Shown here: positions 50,911 to 60,995 of the stretch, piece after piece
Layout: each line of letters starts with the position of its first letter
Numbering within the stretch: position 1 is the stretch's first letter
Origin: Ureibacillus manganicus DSM 26584
Lineage (GTDB): Bacteria > Bacillota > Bacilli > Bacillales_A > Planococcaceae
Assembly (NCBI RefSeq): GCF_000772945.1
Contig: NZ_JPVN01000009.1
Coordinates: forward strand, 62,001 to 126,000
Direction of reading: 5' to 3'
Length of the DNA stretch: 64,000 nt
Notes under the pieces: generated by a model
Databases searched by the model: none
What the model saw: the letters and a program-made list of their open reading frames with translations, nothing else
What the model was told of the DNA's origin: nothing
Position numbers and translations under genes: made by a program

Positions 50911-51636
50911 TTACGCGCTCTTTTTATCTGATTGAAAATTATAGTCTTTTGGACCATCAAGTTTCTTCTCAAATAAACGTAATAATTGTGAAGCAGTGAG
51001 CGTCATAATTAGATACATCACACAGGCAATTAAATATGAATCTGCAGTTTTATAGTTAATACTTGCAATCGTTTTAGTAACAAAGAACAACTCTGTAACA
51101 CTAATTACACTTAATACAGCAGAGTCTTTTATGTTCATTATCAATTGATTTCCAGTAGCAGGTAGTATATTTCGGATTACTTGAGGTAATATAATGTGAA
51201 CCATTGTTTGGAAATGATTCATACCAATAGCTTCCGCAGCTTCATATTGACCTTTTTCAATAGATACAATACCACCTCGAACATATTCAGCCATATATGC
51301 ACCTGTATTTAATGAAACTACTAAAATAGCAGCTAAAAATCGGTCCATTACAAAACCATAAGCAGCAATACCATAGAATACAACCATCGCTTGTACAATC
51401 ATTGGTGTACCACGGAAGATTTCTACATAAACCGATAATATGAAGTTAACGATTTTTAATAAAAATGATTTAAAGGATTTTTTACGTAATGGGATAGTAT
51501 GCATTACTCCAATAAATAATCCGATAAGAGCACCAATAATTGTACTAAAAATTGCTATTAACAGTGTAATATAGGCACCTTTTAAATAATTTGGCCAGTT
51601 TTGTTCTAATATTGAGAGTATAGACTCTAAACTCAT
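50911..51636 (-). CDS. Amino-acid ABC importer permease
   Basis: A 241-residue HEAT/HisM-type permease with five membrane segments. The EAA loop EYVRGGIVSIEKGQYEAAEAIGMN is the ATPase docking site. N-terminus MSLESILSILEQNWPNYLKGAYITL is typical. Start: ATG at 51636 right after AGGAGG with seven-base spacing; a longer open frame to 51678 overlaps the intercistronic hairpin and has no RBS. Only one permease gene, so the transporter is probably a homodimer. Confidence 0.93.
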   Translation of the reverse strand: MSLESILSILEQNWPNYLKGAYITLLIAIFSTIIGALIGLFIGVMHTIPLRKKSFKSFLLKIVNFILSVYVEIFRGTPMIVQAMVVFYGIAAYGFVMDRFLAAILVVSLNTGAYMAEYVRGGIVSIEKGQYEAAEAIGMNHFQTMVHIILPQVIRNILPATGNQLIMNIKDSAVLSVISVTELFFVTKTIASINYKTADSYLIACVMYLIMTLTASQLLRLFEKKLDGPKDYNFQSDKKSA

Positions 51637-51673
51637 AAATATCCTCCTAACAACATACTGTTGTATTAAAGTG

Positions 51674-51703
51674 GACACTGACTATCATTTGATAGTCAGT
51701 GTC
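51674..51703 (-). repeat. Intercistronic 14-bp perfect hairpin
   Basis: GACACTGACTATCA and its exact complement with two bases between. It lies between the binding-protein gene and the permease gene. No T-run follows on the minus strand, so it is probably an RNA-stabilising or attenuating hairpin and not a full terminator. Confidence 0.8.
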
Positions 51704-51721
51704 TTGTTAAATGTTTAGTTT

Positions 51722-52555
51722 TTATTTTGGTTGATTTTGAATAGCCGTGTCCATTAGTTGTTGTCTTTCTTCTTCTGAAATGTCAGCTAACGCAGCATTA
51801 ATTTTTTCTAAATTTGCATCACCTTTACGAAGACCAATTGCAACAGCAGCATCTGCTTCGCTAATTTCAAAACCATCTTCTAATTCAATAAATGTAAATT
51901 TAGAGTTTGCAGAAGTAGAAGAAATTGCTTCAGGTCTTTCTGCCACATAAGCATCAATTACTCCAGTGTCTAGAGCAACACGCATTTCTGTAAAGTTATT
52001 CATAGCTACTTCTTTTTGTACATTTGGGATTTGGTCAATCACGTTATAATTTGTTGTACCTAACTGAGAAGTAACCTTTGCACCTGCAAAATCAGCTAAT
52101 GTTTTTGCATTTGCATATTGGCTGTCTGCTTTTGTTACAATTACAAATTCGCTTAAATAGTAATTATCAGAGAAATCAATAGCTTGTTTTCGTTCATCAG
52201 TTGGACTCATACCTGCGATAACTCCATCGATTACATTTGTTTGTAATGCTGGAATTAATCCGTCCCAATCAGTTTTCACAATAACTAATTCTTTACCTAA
52301 AGCTTCAGCAACACGTTTAGCAATCTCAACGTCATATCCACCAGCATATTCATCAGAACCTTCAATTTTCACAGCACCATTTGAATCATCATTTTGTGTC
52401 CAGTTAAATGGAGGGTAACCTGCTTCTAAACCAACTTTGAATACTTCTTTTCCTTCACTTGTTTCTTTCGATGATCCTTCTTCAGCAGAACCACACGCAG
52501 CTAAAACTAGAATTGCAAAAAGTGTAGTAAACATAAACAGTAGATTTTTTTTCAT
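51722..52555 (-). CDS. Amino-acid ABC importer substrate-binding lipoprotein
   Basis: A 277-residue family-3 solute-binding protein. Signal and lipobox LAAC (Cys about 21), then the PBPb core: KVGLEAGYPPFNW, GYDVEIAKRVAEALGKE, DWDGLIPALQTNVIDGVIAGMS and DFSDNYYLSEF. This subtype binds polar or basic amino acids. First gene of the operon, directly after the riboswitch terminator; RBS AGGAGAG. Lysine is the likely ligand because of the L box. The intercistronic hairpin downstream would allow more binding protein than permease. Confidence 0.93.
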   Translation of the reverse strand: MKKNLLFMFTTLFAILVLAACGSAEEGSSKETSEGKEVFKVGLEAGYPPFNWTQNDDSNGAVKIEGSDEYAGGYDVEIAKRVAEALGKELVIVKTDWDGLIPALQTNVIDGVIAGMSPTDERKQAIDFSDNYYLSEFVIVTKADSQYANAKTLADFAGAKVTSQLGTTNYNVIDQIPNVQKEVAMNNFTEMRVALDTGVIDAYVAERPEAISSTSANSKFTFIELEDGFEISEADAAVAIGLRKGDANLEKINAALADISEEERQQLMDTAIQNQPK

Positions 52556-52594
52556 ACTTTTTCTCTCCTTTTTATATATTTATAGGTATATATG

Positions 52595-52622
52595 AAAAAA
52601 CGACCTAGAAGATTCTAGGTCG
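52595..52622 (-). terminator. Riboswitch expression-platform terminator
   Basis: CGACCTAGAA/TTCTAGGTCG perfect stem followed on the minus strand by TTTTTT. It lies between the aptamer and the binding-protein gene, so lysine binding should favour this terminator. Confidence 0.88.
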
Positions 52623-52644
52623 CGTGTATGTAATATACCCTAAT

Positions 52645-52870
52645 CCTCAGTTATTCCCGTTTAGAGATAGCACAACTCAAGTACGTTGGGAAACTATACT
52701 TGAGACAGTCCTGCAGTTATTCACTGCAGACCCAGCATAAAGCATTGAGCTTACTTTACACTTCGGCGATATCTCCTTCTTTTTCATTTCATCGTTTGCT
52801 CGAACTCTATGAAAAACTAATAAATATCGCGCCTCTACCTCACATGTAAATAAGTGAGGTTACTATTAAA
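52645..52870 (-). ncRNA. Lysine riboswitch (L box)
   Basis: On the minus strand the conserved L-box elements occur in order: GTGAGGTAGAGGCGCGA (52831-52846 region), GGAGATATCGCCGAAG, GCTGGGTCTGCAG with ACTGCAGGACTGTC, and GAGTTGTGCTATCTC. These match the known lysine aptamer of lysC/yvsH leaders. It sits between a sigma-A promoter and a terminator ahead of an amino-acid ABC importer, an OFF switch by transcription termination. Confidence 0.93.
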
Positions 52871-52881
52871 TTGATACCCTA

Positions 52882-52910
52882 ATATTACGCTAGTGTAAAC
52901 ATAATGTCAA
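52882..52910 (-). promoter_or_regulatory. Sigma-A promoter of lysine-riboswitch operon
   Basis: On the minus strand TTGACA (52905-52910), 17 bases, TAATAT (52882-52887). Transcription would start near 52875, just before the aptamer. Confidence 0.8.
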
Positions 52911-53008
52911 TATAATTTGTCAAAAAACTATCTTAAATGTCAGAATAGTATATTGTTAGAATATTCCCACTAGTTAAATTATACGTATTCATTGTATTTG
53001 AAATTACG

Positions 53009-53041
53009 ATAAAAGCTCTAGCGAATATGTTCGCTAGAGCT
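53009..53041 (-). terminator. Terminator after odhB
   Basis: AGCTCTAGCGAA pairs perfectly with TTCGCTAGAGCT; on the minus strand followed by TTTTATC. Confidence 0.85.
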
Positions 53042-53050
53042 CGGAATTTA

Positions 53051-54301
53051 TTATGAATTTAATAAAAGATCTTCTGGATTTTCAATTAATTCTTTTACTG
53101 TTTTTAAGAAGCCAACTGAATCTTTACCATCAATGATTCTGTGGTCATATGATAATGCAACATACATCATTGGGCGGATTTGTACTTCACCGTTAACAGC
53201 AACTGGACGGTTTACAATTGAGTGCATTCCTAGAATACCAGCTTGTGTACCGTTCATAATTGGTGTAGACATTAATGAACCAAATACACCACCATTTGTA
53301 ATAGTGAATGATCCACCTGCCATATCGTTAAGTCCTAATTTTTTGTCGCGAGCTTTTTTAGCTAAGTTTGCGATATCTTTTTCAATTTCAGCAAAGTTTT
53401 TGCTATTAGCATCACGAACAACAGGTACTACTAAACCTTCTTCTGTTGATACTGCAATACCGATATCAAAGAAGTTATTTAAATGAATTTCATCGCCAAC
53501 GATTTGTGCGTTAACGTATGGATATTTTTTAAGTGCTGCTACTACAGCTTTCGTGAAGAATGACATGAAACCTAATTTAATATCGTTTGATTTTACGAAT
53601 TCTTCTTGTTTACGTTTACGTAATGCCATAATATTTGTCATGTCAATTTCGTTAAATGTAGTTAACATTGCCGTAGATTGCTTAACTTCTAATAAACGTT
53701 TTGCAATCGTTTGACGACGACTCATTTTTTCGATTGTTACACGATCAGATTGAGCTGCTGGTGTAAACACTACTGGACCATTTGTTGTAGCTACAGGAGC
53801 TGCAACTTGTGCAGCTACTGGTGCTGTTCCGTGAGCTGCAACGTCTTGAACTCTTACGCGACCTTGTGGGTCAACTGGTGAAATTGCATTTAAGTCAATG
53901 CCTTTTTCACGAGCTAATTTACGTGCTGCTGGTGAAGCTACTACACGGTCATTAGAAGTTTCTTCAACTACAGGTGCAGCTACAGGTGTAGCAGGTTGTG
54001 CAGCAATAACTGGTGCTGGTGCTTCTGCAGGTTGAGCTACAGCTTGTGGAGCTGGTGCAGCTCCCTCACCTGCTTCAACAACTGCAATTACTTGCCCTAC
54101 TAAAACTGTATCGCCTTCTTCAGCAAGAACTTGAGTTAAAATACCTGCTTCTTCAGAGATTATTTCAGCATTTACTTTATCTGTTTCTAATTCAACGATG
54201 AACTCGCCTTTTTCAACGCGATCTCCAACTTTTTTTACCCATTGGGCAATTGTTCCTTCTGTAATCGATTCTGCTAATTCAGGGACTTTAATTTCAGCCA
54301 C
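53051..54301 (-). CDS. odhB: 2-oxoglutarate dehydrogenase E2 (dihydrolipoyl succinyltransferase)
   Basis: E2 core of the 2-oxoglutarate dehydrogenase complex of the TCA cycle, 416 residues. Lipoyl domain at 1-78 with the lipoylated Lys in [11 protein letters not shown], an Ala/Pro-rich linker, peripheral subunit-binding domain ([20 protein letters not shown]) at about 120-155, and the acyltransferase domain from about 185 with active-site [11 protein letters not shown] near 390. Start: GTG at 54301, eight bases after GGAGG, giving the family-typical Met-Ala-Glu-Ile; the two upstream ATG codons overlap the RBS or lie before it. Confidence 0.96.
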   Translation of the reverse strand: MAEIKVPELAESITEGTIAQWVKKVGDRVEKGEFIVELETDKVNAEIISEEAGILTQVLAEEGDTVLVGQVIAVVEAGEGAAPAPQAVAQPAEAPAPVIAAQPATPVAAPVVEETSNDRVVASPAARKLAREKGIDLNAISPVDPQGRVRVQDVAAHGTAPVAAQVAAPVATTNGPVVFTPAAQSDRVTIEKMSRRQTIAKRLLEVKQSTAMLTTFNEIDMTNIMALRKRKQEEFVKSNDIKLGFMSFFTKAVVAALKKYPYVNAQIVGDEIHLNNFFDIGIAVSTEEGLVVPVVRDANSKNFAEIEKDIANLAKKARDKKLGLNDMAGGSFTITNGGVFGSLMSTPIMNGTQAGILGMHSIVNRPVAVNGEVQIRPMMYVALSYDHRIIDGKDSVGFLKTVKELIENPEDLLLNS

Positions 54302-54322
54302 TTTCATATCCTCCTTTAATTT

Positions 54323-54349
54323 CATGTATGTTCAACTAAAACATACATG
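54323..54349 (-). repeat. Intercistronic hairpin between odhA and odhB
   Basis: CATGTATGTT and AACATACATG form a 10-bp stem with a 7-base loop in the 70-base gap between odhA and odhB. No T-run follows, so it may modulate the ratio of the two products. Confidence 0.6.
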
Positions 54350-54395
54350 CTTCACTACTAATAATAGCAGTAAAACTATCTTTTATATCATTTAC

Positions 54396-57203
54396 TTACG
54401 CGAAAGCGTCTTCAATTACTTTAGCTTGAGCTATTTTATGTGAATCTGCGTCACCTTCAGATGTTGATGACATTTCTGGACGACCTACATATTTAACTTT
54501 TTTGCCTTCCGCTAAATCTAATAAATATTCTAATGCATACTTCCAAGGACCTTGGTTTTTAGGTTCTTCTTGTACCCAACGAATTTCTTTTGCATTCGGG
54601 TATCTAGAAATAATTTCAGATAATTTTTCTGAAGGGAATGGATATAATTGTTCCACACGTAAGATGTGAGTATTTTCAAAGCCTTCCCCGTCTTTTACAT
54701 GTTCAGCCAAGTCGATTGTTACACGCCCTGAACCAATTAAAATACGCTCAACCTTTTTAGCGTTTTTACCTAATCCTGGTTGCTCAATTACTTCTTGGAA
54801 TGCACCTTCAGATAGATCTTCAATAGATGCCGCTGCTAAAGGATGGCGAAGTAATGATTTTGGTGTACCAACAACTAAAGGACGAATTGCATCCGTTTCT
54901 AACATTTTTGCTTGTCGACGTAATAAGTGGAAGTAGTTCCCTGCATTTGAACAGTTTGCAACAATCCAGTTGTTTTCAGCAGATGATTGTAAATAACGTT
55001 CGATACGTGCTGAAGAGTGTTCAGGACCTTGACCTTCCATACCAGTTGGTAACAGAATTACTAATCCTGTTTTTTGTCCCCATTTAGAACGCGCAGCAGA
55101 GATGAAATTATCAAACATAACTTGTGCCATATTTGCAAAGTCACCGAATTGACCTTCCCAAAGTGTTAAAGACTTGTTATGTTCTAAATTATAACCATAT
55201 TCAAATCCAACAATTGCAGTTTCTGTTAATGGTGAATTATGCACTGCAAATGTAGCTTTTGAACCTGAAATGTTGTGTAATGGTACAAACTCAGCACCAC
55301 TGTTTTTATCGTGCAATACTAAATGGCGTTGTGAGAATGTTCCACGCTCTGCATCTTGACCAGTAATTCGAATTGGGTTTCCGTCACGTAAAGTTGCTGC
55401 AAATGCTAACGTTTCAGCATGACCCCAATCAATTTTACCAGTTTCAACTGCTTCTACTCGTTTATTTAAAATTTTAGCTAGTTTACTTTGTGGTTCAAAG
55501 TTTTCTGGCCAACCTAATAATTCATTATTTATTTGAAGTAAATCTTCTTTTGGTACCGATGTATTAAATGCAGGAATGCTGTTTTTCACTGCATCTGGCA
55601 TTTCGATATCTAAATGATGACCTTTTTCTTCGCCAACTTGTTTCACGTGGTCATAAGAAGCTTGCATTACACCATAGATTTCTTGATCTAGTTTTGCTAC
55701 ATCCTCAGCTGTAACGATACCTTCATTTGTTAATTTTTCACCGTATAGAGCACGAACAGTTGGATGTTTAGAAACGATTAGGTATGTTAATGGATTCGTA
55801 ACAGTTGGATCATCCGTTTCATTATGACCAAAACGACGATAGCCGATTAAATCAATTAGAATATCTTTTCCAAAAATTTGGCGATATTCAAATGCAAATC
55901 TTGCTACATTTGTTACTGCTTCTGGATCATCAGCATTTACGTGAACAACTGGTATTCCATATCCTTTAGCTACGTCAGAAGAATATCGTGTTGAACGAGA
56001 ATCATAGTGTTCAGTTGTAAATCCAATCATATTGTTTGAAATAATATGAACAGATCCACCTGTACTGAATCCTTTCGTATTTGCATAGTTGAAAGTTTCT
56101 TGAACGATACCTTCACCAGCAAACGCAGCATCACCATGAACTAGAACAGCAAGAGCTTTCTTCGGATCATAAGTAGGATATCCAGGTTTTGATGTATCTT
56201 CTTGTGCTGCACGAGTAGAACCTGTCACAACAGGGCTTACAACTTCTAAGTGTGAAGGGTTATAAGCTAGTTTTACTTTTAAGCCAGATTTTTTTGTATG
56301 TGTAGCACCCATATGGTACTTCACGTCACCCGTCCAACCTTTAGTAATTTCTAAAGAACCATCTTCCGGTAAGAAATAATCATTTGGTACATGGGCAAAG
56401 TCCGCAAACATCATGTCATAAGGTTTGTTTACAACGTGTGTTAGTACATTTAAACGTCCACGGTGTGCCATACCGATTTGAAGTTGATTCATTTTTTCTT
56501 CATCAGCTAATTTCACTAACTCATCAAATAAAATGACTAATGTATCTAGTCCTTCAATTGAAAATCGCTTTTGACCGACAAATGTTTTATGAATGAATTT
56601 TTCAAAGTCTTCAATTCTTGTTAATCTTTCTAAAATTGCCTTTTTTTCTTCAGTTGTTAAGTTTTGTTTTAATGAACCTGATTCAATTTTTGATTGAATC
56701 CAGTCGCGTTCGTTTTTATCATCAACGTGAGAATATTCGAAACCGATTTTATCAGTATAAATTGAACGTAAAAATTCAATTGCTTGTTTCCCATTGGAAA
56801 CGTTTACAGGCGTAATCGTAAAGAAAAGTGAAGCAGGCATTGCGCTTAAATCTGCATCAGTTAGACCATAGTAATTCAAATCTATTTTAGTAGTATCTAA
56901 TTTACGATCCTTTAATGGATATAAATCAGCAGCTAAATGACCATAAGAACGAATTGCATCTGCTAATTGTACAGCTGCAAATACCTTTGTCATGTTACCA
57001 GGTTGAGCGCTAACACCCTCTGTAGCAACATAACCTTCTTCTTCCACAATAGGAGCACCAAATTGTTGGAATAATGCTATTAATTCTGGATCAACTTCTT
57101 CAGGTGATTGTAGGTACAAATCATATTGTTCCATTACATAACCTAAGTTTGGACCTGAGAATGCTGACCAAGGAGAACCAACAGCTAAAACATTGTTCGA
57201 CAT
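54396..57203 (-). CDS. odhA: 2-oxoglutarate dehydrogenase E1
   Basis: Thiamine-pyrophosphate-dependent E1 of the 2-oxoglutarate dehydrogenase complex, 935 residues. The N-terminus has SAFSGPNLGYVMEQYDLY, and further motifs are GMAHRGRLNVLTHV, GDAAFAGEGIVQET (the GDG-type TPP site), and GHNETDDPTVTNPL. Full length for the family. Start: ATG at 57203 after TTGGAGG; an in-frame ATG at 57227 precedes the RBS. Cotranscribed with odhB; the E3 gene is not in this window. Confidence 0.97.
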   Translation of the reverse strand: MSNNVLAVGSPWSAFSGPNLGYVMEQYDLYLQSPEEVDPELIALFQQFGAPIVEEEGYVATEGVSAQPGNMTKVFAAVQLADAIRSYGHLAADLYPLKDRKLDTTKIDLNYYGLTDADLSAMPASLFFTITPVNVSNGKQAIEFLRSIYTDKIGFEYSHVDDKNERDWIQSKIESGSLKQNLTTEEKKAILERLTRIEDFEKFIHKTFVGQKRFSIEGLDTLVILFDELVKLADEEKMNQLQIGMAHRGRLNVLTHVVNKPYDMMFADFAHVPNDYFLPEDGSLEITKGWTGDVKYHMGATHTKKSGLKVKLAYNPSHLEVVSPVVTGSTRAAQEDTSKPGYPTYDPKKALAVLVHGDAAFAGEGIVQETFNYANTKGFSTGGSVHIISNNMIGFTTEHYDSRSTRYSSDVAKGYGIPVVHVNADDPEAVTNVARFAFEYRQIFGKDILIDLIGYRRFGHNETDDPTVTNPLTYLIVSKHPTVRALYGEKLTNEGIVTAEDVAKLDQEIYGVMQASYDHVKQVGEEKGHHLDIEMPDAVKNSIPAFNTSVPKEDLLQINNELLGWPENFEPQSKLAKILNKRVEAVETGKIDWGHAETLAFAATLRDGNPIRITGQDAERGTFSQRHLVLHDKNSGAEFVPLHNISGSKATFAVHNSPLTETAIVGFEYGYNLEHNKSLTLWEGQFGDFANMAQVMFDNFISAARSKWGQKTGLVILLPTGMEGQGPEHSSARIERYLQSSAENNWIVANCSNAGNYFHLLRRQAKMLETDAIRPLVVGTPKSLLRHPLAAASIEDLSEGAFQEVIEQPGLGKNAKKVERILIGSGRVTIDLAEHVKDGEGFENTHILRVEQLYPFPSEKLSEIISRYPNAKEIRWVQEEPKNQGPWKYALEYLLDLAEGKKVKYVGRPEMSSTSEGDADSHKIAQAKVIEDAFA

Positions 57204-57454
57204 GAGAATAACCTCCAAATTTGCCACATGGCAGTTCCTTGTTTCATTTTAGTTATAACAAATTTCACCATGTTTCACCAATCGATTTTTTCAATCAATT
57301 TGATATCCAAAAGGAATTGTTTAACATGATGAACGTTATTTTTCAATTCAATCTTACTACTCTACACAAAAAATACAACTCTTTTTAAATAAAAAGGCAA
57401 TATTATTTAATTATTCCAAGAAAAAGGTACATGTTAATTAAGAAGATTCTAAAA

Positions 57455-58849
57455 TTAGAGAGGAATACGTAATGTAAATATTGTTCCCACCTCTATTTTA
57501 CTTGAAACCTCTATTTCTATGTTATATTTTTCAGCTAGCATTTTCGTTATACTTAACCCTAATCCAGTCCCACCTCCAGTATATTCTCGAGAATCGTCAA
57601 CACGATAAAATCGATCGAATATTCTATGGATATTTTCCTGTTCGATACCTATTCCATTATCTTTAATGGTAATAAAAATATTTTCAGATAAATAATGTAC
57701 TTTCACTTCTATAAGTGGTTTTTTAACGTTATATCGTATGCCATTTTCCATTACATTGCGAACAATTTGTGCAAGTGCATTATCAGTTATTGGTGCAGGT
57801 TTTTCTTCACCAATAGATTGAATTAAAATTTCAGCACCTTCGTGAATTACTTGAAGTTCAGTTTTTACTGAGCTCAAAACTCTTTCCACATTTGCAAGTG
57901 CATATTCATCTCGTTTTCCCCTTCGAGCTAAATCAAGCAGTTCTTCTATCATTTTTTTCATTCTTTGCACTTCTAAAATGGATGTTGTCAAAGACTCTTC
58001 TAACACATCTGGGTCTTCCTTCCCCCACCTCTTAATTAAGGATAAGTGACCTTCTATTGCTTGAATTGGCGTACGTAATTCGTGTGATGCATCAGAAACA
58101 AATTGTTGTTGTTTATCAAAAGATTGTTGTAATTCTTCCATCATTGAAAGATATATCTTTAGTAGATCACCAATCTCATCATCTGCTTTATAGTTAAATT
58201 GAATGGGTTCATCAAAACCCTTTTCCTTTACAGTAATCATCGAGTCGCGTAGATCTTCTAACGGCCTCATCAATAAATTTGACAAATAAGAACTTATTAA
58301 TCCTGCAATAAAAATTGCACCAATACCCGCTATTAACATCACTGTTAGCATATATTTCATCATTGAATTAAAAGTGGCCAGTGGGTGAACTAATTGCATA
58401 TATCCATGGAATACACCGATCTGAACAACACGGCTAACGACAATCACACTTTCTCCGTTCACAGTTTCGTTTGATACAGCAGTATTTAATAATTCCTCTA
58501 ATGTAAGCTGAACTTTGGCTGCTGGCGACTGATCATTAATCCTTAATACTTCATAGCCATCCATATTAAAGATGCGTACAGTCTGATTTTGGTTAATAAT
58601 TGACTTCATTAAACCTGTATTATTTTGTAATTCCCTTAAACTCATCGAATTACTTTGTGTATCAAAAAAAGTCGATAAATCATCTACTGTACGAATTGCA
58701 TTTGTTTGTTCATTATTATATAACCACGTGTGCAAGGCAAAATAGATCACTGTACAAATTGCTGCGTAGCTAATGAATAAGACTAGAGCTGTTAATAATG
58801 TCCATTTCTTTTTTAATGAAAGGTTCATAAAGTACTTTATAAATTTCAT
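57455..58849 (-). CDS. arlS: Sensor histidine kinase, ArlS/YkoH-like
   Basis: Membrane sensor kinase of 464 residues. Two membrane helices (about 14-40 and 165-188) flank an extracellular sensor of about 125 residues. HAMP about 190-240, then the phospho-acceptor motif [17 protein letters not shown] (His about 254), and the ATPase with N box ([13 protein letters not shown]), G1 (DNGIGI) and G2 (GGTGLGLSI). The [19 protein letters not shown] stretch is ArlS-like. ATG overlaps the regulator's stop. In Staphylococcus ArlRS controls adhesion and autolysis; here the targets are unknown. Confidence 0.88.
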   Translation of the reverse strand: MKFIKYFMNLSLKKKWTLLTALVLFISYAAICTVIYFALHTWLYNNEQTNAIRTVDDLSTFFDTQSNSMSLRELQNNTGLMKSIINQNQTVRIFNMDGYEVLRINDQSPAAKVQLTLEELLNTAVSNETVNGESVIVVSRVVQIGVFHGYMQLVHPLATFNSMMKYMLTVMLIAGIGAIFIAGLISSYLSNLLMRPLEDLRDSMITVKEKGFDEPIQFNYKADDEIGDLLKIYLSMMEELQQSFDKQQQFVSDASHELRTPIQAIEGHLSLIKRWGKEDPDVLEESLTTSILEVQRMKKMIEELLDLARRGKRDEYALANVERVLSSVKTELQVIHEGAEILIQSIGEEKPAPITDNALAQIVRNVMENGIRYNVKKPLIEVKVHYLSENIFITIKDNGIGIEQENIHRIFDRFYRVDDSREYTGGGTGLGLSITKMLAEKYNIEIEVSSKIEVGTIFTLRIPL

Positions 58850-59520
58850 TCCCTCACCACATAACCAACACCGCGCACCGTTTCAATAATTTGTTCTTCA
58901 TCAGTTTTTAATTTTGAACGAAGGTGTCGAATATAGACATCTACTACATTCGTTTCTACTTCAGATTCATATCCCCAGACAGATTGTAAAATCATCTCCC
59001 TAGTACAAACTCTGTTTTTATTTTCACATAATAATTTCAGTAAATCATACTCAGTTTTGGTTAATTCAAGCTTGTTATTCCTAAAATACACTTCATATGA
59101 ACTAGGTTTAATAAGAACTTCACGCACTTGGATTATATGTTCATTATCATCATTTGTTTTCACTCGTCGTAAGATTGAACGAATTCTAGCAAGTAACTCT
59201 TCTATTGCAAATGGTTTTACAATATAATCATCTGCTCCTGCATCTAAACCAGCAACTCTATCCATTACTTCATCACGAGCAGTTAGTAAAATAATTGGTA
59301 CATCTGACATGGCTCGAACTCTTCTACATACCTCGATACCATTAAGTTTTGGTAACATGACATCTAGTAGTATGCAATCATATTTATCCGTCAACGCCTT
59401 GTCCAACCCATCTCTACCTTCAAATGCAACTGTTACATCAAACTGTTCATGTCGCAATTCAAGTTCTATAAAACGGGAGATTGTTTTTTCATCCTCCACT
59501 ACAAGTATTTTTCTAGTCAA
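58846..59520 (-). CDS. arlR: Response regulator, ArlR-like OmpR family
   Basis: A 224-residue response regulator. Receiver domain with phosphorylated Asp in CILLDVMLP (about 52) and Lys in [12 protein letters not shown], linker, then winged-helix DNA-binding domain with [16 protein letters not shown] and [13 protein letters not shown]. Start: TTG at 59520, eight bases after GGAAGG; the longer GTG at 59529 overlaps the RBS. Coupled to the kinase gene by four-base overlap. Confidence 0.92.
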   Translation of the reverse strand: MTRKILVVEDEKTISRFIELELRHEQFDVTVAFEGRDGLDKALTDKYDCILLDVMLPKLNGIEVCRRVRAMSDVPIILLTARDEVMDRVAGLDAGADDYIVKPFAIEELLARIRSILRRVKTNDDNEHIIQVREVLIKPSSYEVYFRNNKLELTKTEYDLLKLLCENKNRVCTREMILQSVWGYESEVETNVVDVYIRHLRSKLKTDEEQIIETVRGVGYVVRE

Positions 59521-59570
59521 AGTATTCACCTTCCATCTAGATAAGGATTTCTACCTACATATAATAGAAT

Positions 59571-59606
59571 GAGCCACATTTTTAAGTTTAACTTAAAATG
59601 TGACTC
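59571..59606 (-). terminator. Hairpin between dapF and the two-component operon
   Basis: GAGCCACATTTTTAAGTT pairs with AACTTAAAATGTGACTC. T-run is weak on the minus strand; likely the dapF terminator but uncertain. Confidence 0.55.
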
Positions 59607-59628
59607 TTTTACATTTTGAACTCTTGAG

Positions 59629-60594
59629 TTAAGAAAGGAAAGATGCCGTTACTTTTCTAACCTCATTGATACAATCTTCATAAAGTAATTGCTCATGAGT
59701 ATACTCTTTACTTTTCAGTTTGTACTGATCTTCTTTTATTTCGAAAACATAACTAGCAATAATTGTCGCATTCCCAATTAAAGTTAACTCATAATCGCCA
59801 TTATTTTCGAATACTCTACATTTCACAAAACCGCCAGGATTAAAAACAGTAATCGTATCGCCTTCTACTATATGATTCATTTTTGCTACTAAAGCAGATG
59901 CTGTCATAGCTGTACCACAAGCGTTTGTAAATCCAACTCCACGTTCAAAAGTTCGGACAAAAATTGTGTCACTTTTCATAGGAAATGCATAACTTACGTT
60001 TATGCCATCAGCACAATAGTCATTTGGTCCATTTAAGGATCTGGCTAATATTGATTGGTGAGTATTACTTGCAATATGTGACTCGTCGACTATTCCTATT
60101 AAATGCGGATTAGGTACTGAAACAGCTGTAAATTTTATATCGGGTGAAAATTCTTCAATAATCTGATGTTGAATTTCAGTTTCATCTTTATAAATCATAG
60201 GTAGACTAGTTAATCTAAAAGACACGGGTGAAATTTCTACTGCATATGTGGGAATTGTACCAAAAATAGGTTCTTCTTTTTTAACTTTTAAATTCGCTTT
60301 CATAGTCTCGATGATTGCTTCATCTTTTCCTGTTTTTTCACAAACATGTCTTGCAACACAACGTAAACCATTTCCACACATTGATGCTTCAGAACCATCA
60401 GCATTTATCACTCTCATTTTTGCATCTGCTTTTTTAGAAGGTAAAACGAGCAATAATCCGTCTGCTCCACCTTCATTTCCCTCATTGCATAGCCATTTTG
60501 TTAAACTTGCCCAATCAAATTCCATTTCATTATCTGTTTCATATAAATAAAAAGTATTTCCAGAACCATGCACTTTAAAAAACGTTCTTTCCAT
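59629..60594 (-). CDS. dapF: Diaminopimelate epimerase with C-terminal extension
   Basis: PLP-independent epimerase (LL- to meso-diaminopimelate) in lysine and peptidoglycan synthesis. 321 residues. The two catalytic Cys are in ASMCGNGLRC (about 73-82) and FTNACGTAMT (about 235-244). The domain normally ends about 40 residues earlier; the tail (IKEDQYKLKSKEYTHEQLLYEDCINEV region) is extra. Start: ATG at 60594, eight bases after GAGGAG; the GTG at 60603 is rejected. Whether the enzyme is the housekeeping copy cannot be decided here. Confidence 0.9.
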   Translation of the reverse strand: MERTFFKVHGSGNTFYLYETDNEMEFDWASLTKWLCNEGNEGGADGLLLVLPSKKADAKMRVINADGSEASMCGNGLRCVARHVCEKTGKDEAIIETMKANLKVKKEEPIFGTIPTYAVEISPVSFRLTSLPMIYKDETEIQHQIIEEFSPDIKFTAVSVPNPHLIGIVDESHIASNTHQSILARSLNGPNDYCADGINVSYAFPMKSDTIFVRTFERGVGFTNACGTAMTASALVAKMNHIVEGDTITVFNPGGFVKCRVFENNGDYELTLIGNATIIASYVFEIKEDQYKLKSKEYTHEQLLYEDCINEVRKVTASFLS

Positions 60595-60995
60595 ACAACA
60601 CACTCCTCAAAATAAGATTCTTCTATCATAATGTTAGAAAATTACAGAATCAACTTATTTTTTATAAAAATTTGTTCTTAACATAGTTTACATCCGTTAA
60701 CAAAGATTTCACATTTTTTTAGCTAAATTCCTATTGCAATAGAATATTTTTTTATTATATGATACTTCTACAAATCACTTATTTTAGCTTATTAATAATT
60801 AGTTATTAGGTAAGCAAAATAAGGACTTCATTTCTCCAATTATGGATTGAAATGAAACATGTAAATGAAGATAGAAACTCTAGGGAAACGATGGAGGATG
60901 ATTCTGCCATAGTTTAACGCCTAGTTTTTTTTAGGTTATTTTTATTGACTGTTGCCCAAAGATTATTAGCAACAATCCTAAAAGGAGGCGTAAGA
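60595..60995. other. Intergenic leader between dapF and acetyltransferase gene
   Basis: About 400 bases. No gene found. The part 60880-60950 is more GC-rich and partly self-complementary (GGAGGATGATTCTGCCAT, then CCTAGTTTTTTTTAGG). I could not match it to a known riboswitch class. Confidence 0.45.

Noticed and set aside
54013-54201. Plus-strand Leu-rich open frame
   Set aside because: Shadow of the Ala/Pro linker of odhB; no RBS.
60880-60950. Fluoride-riboswitch-like GATGG...CC pattern
   Set aside because: The distal conserved elements of the class are missing and the downstream gene does not fit.
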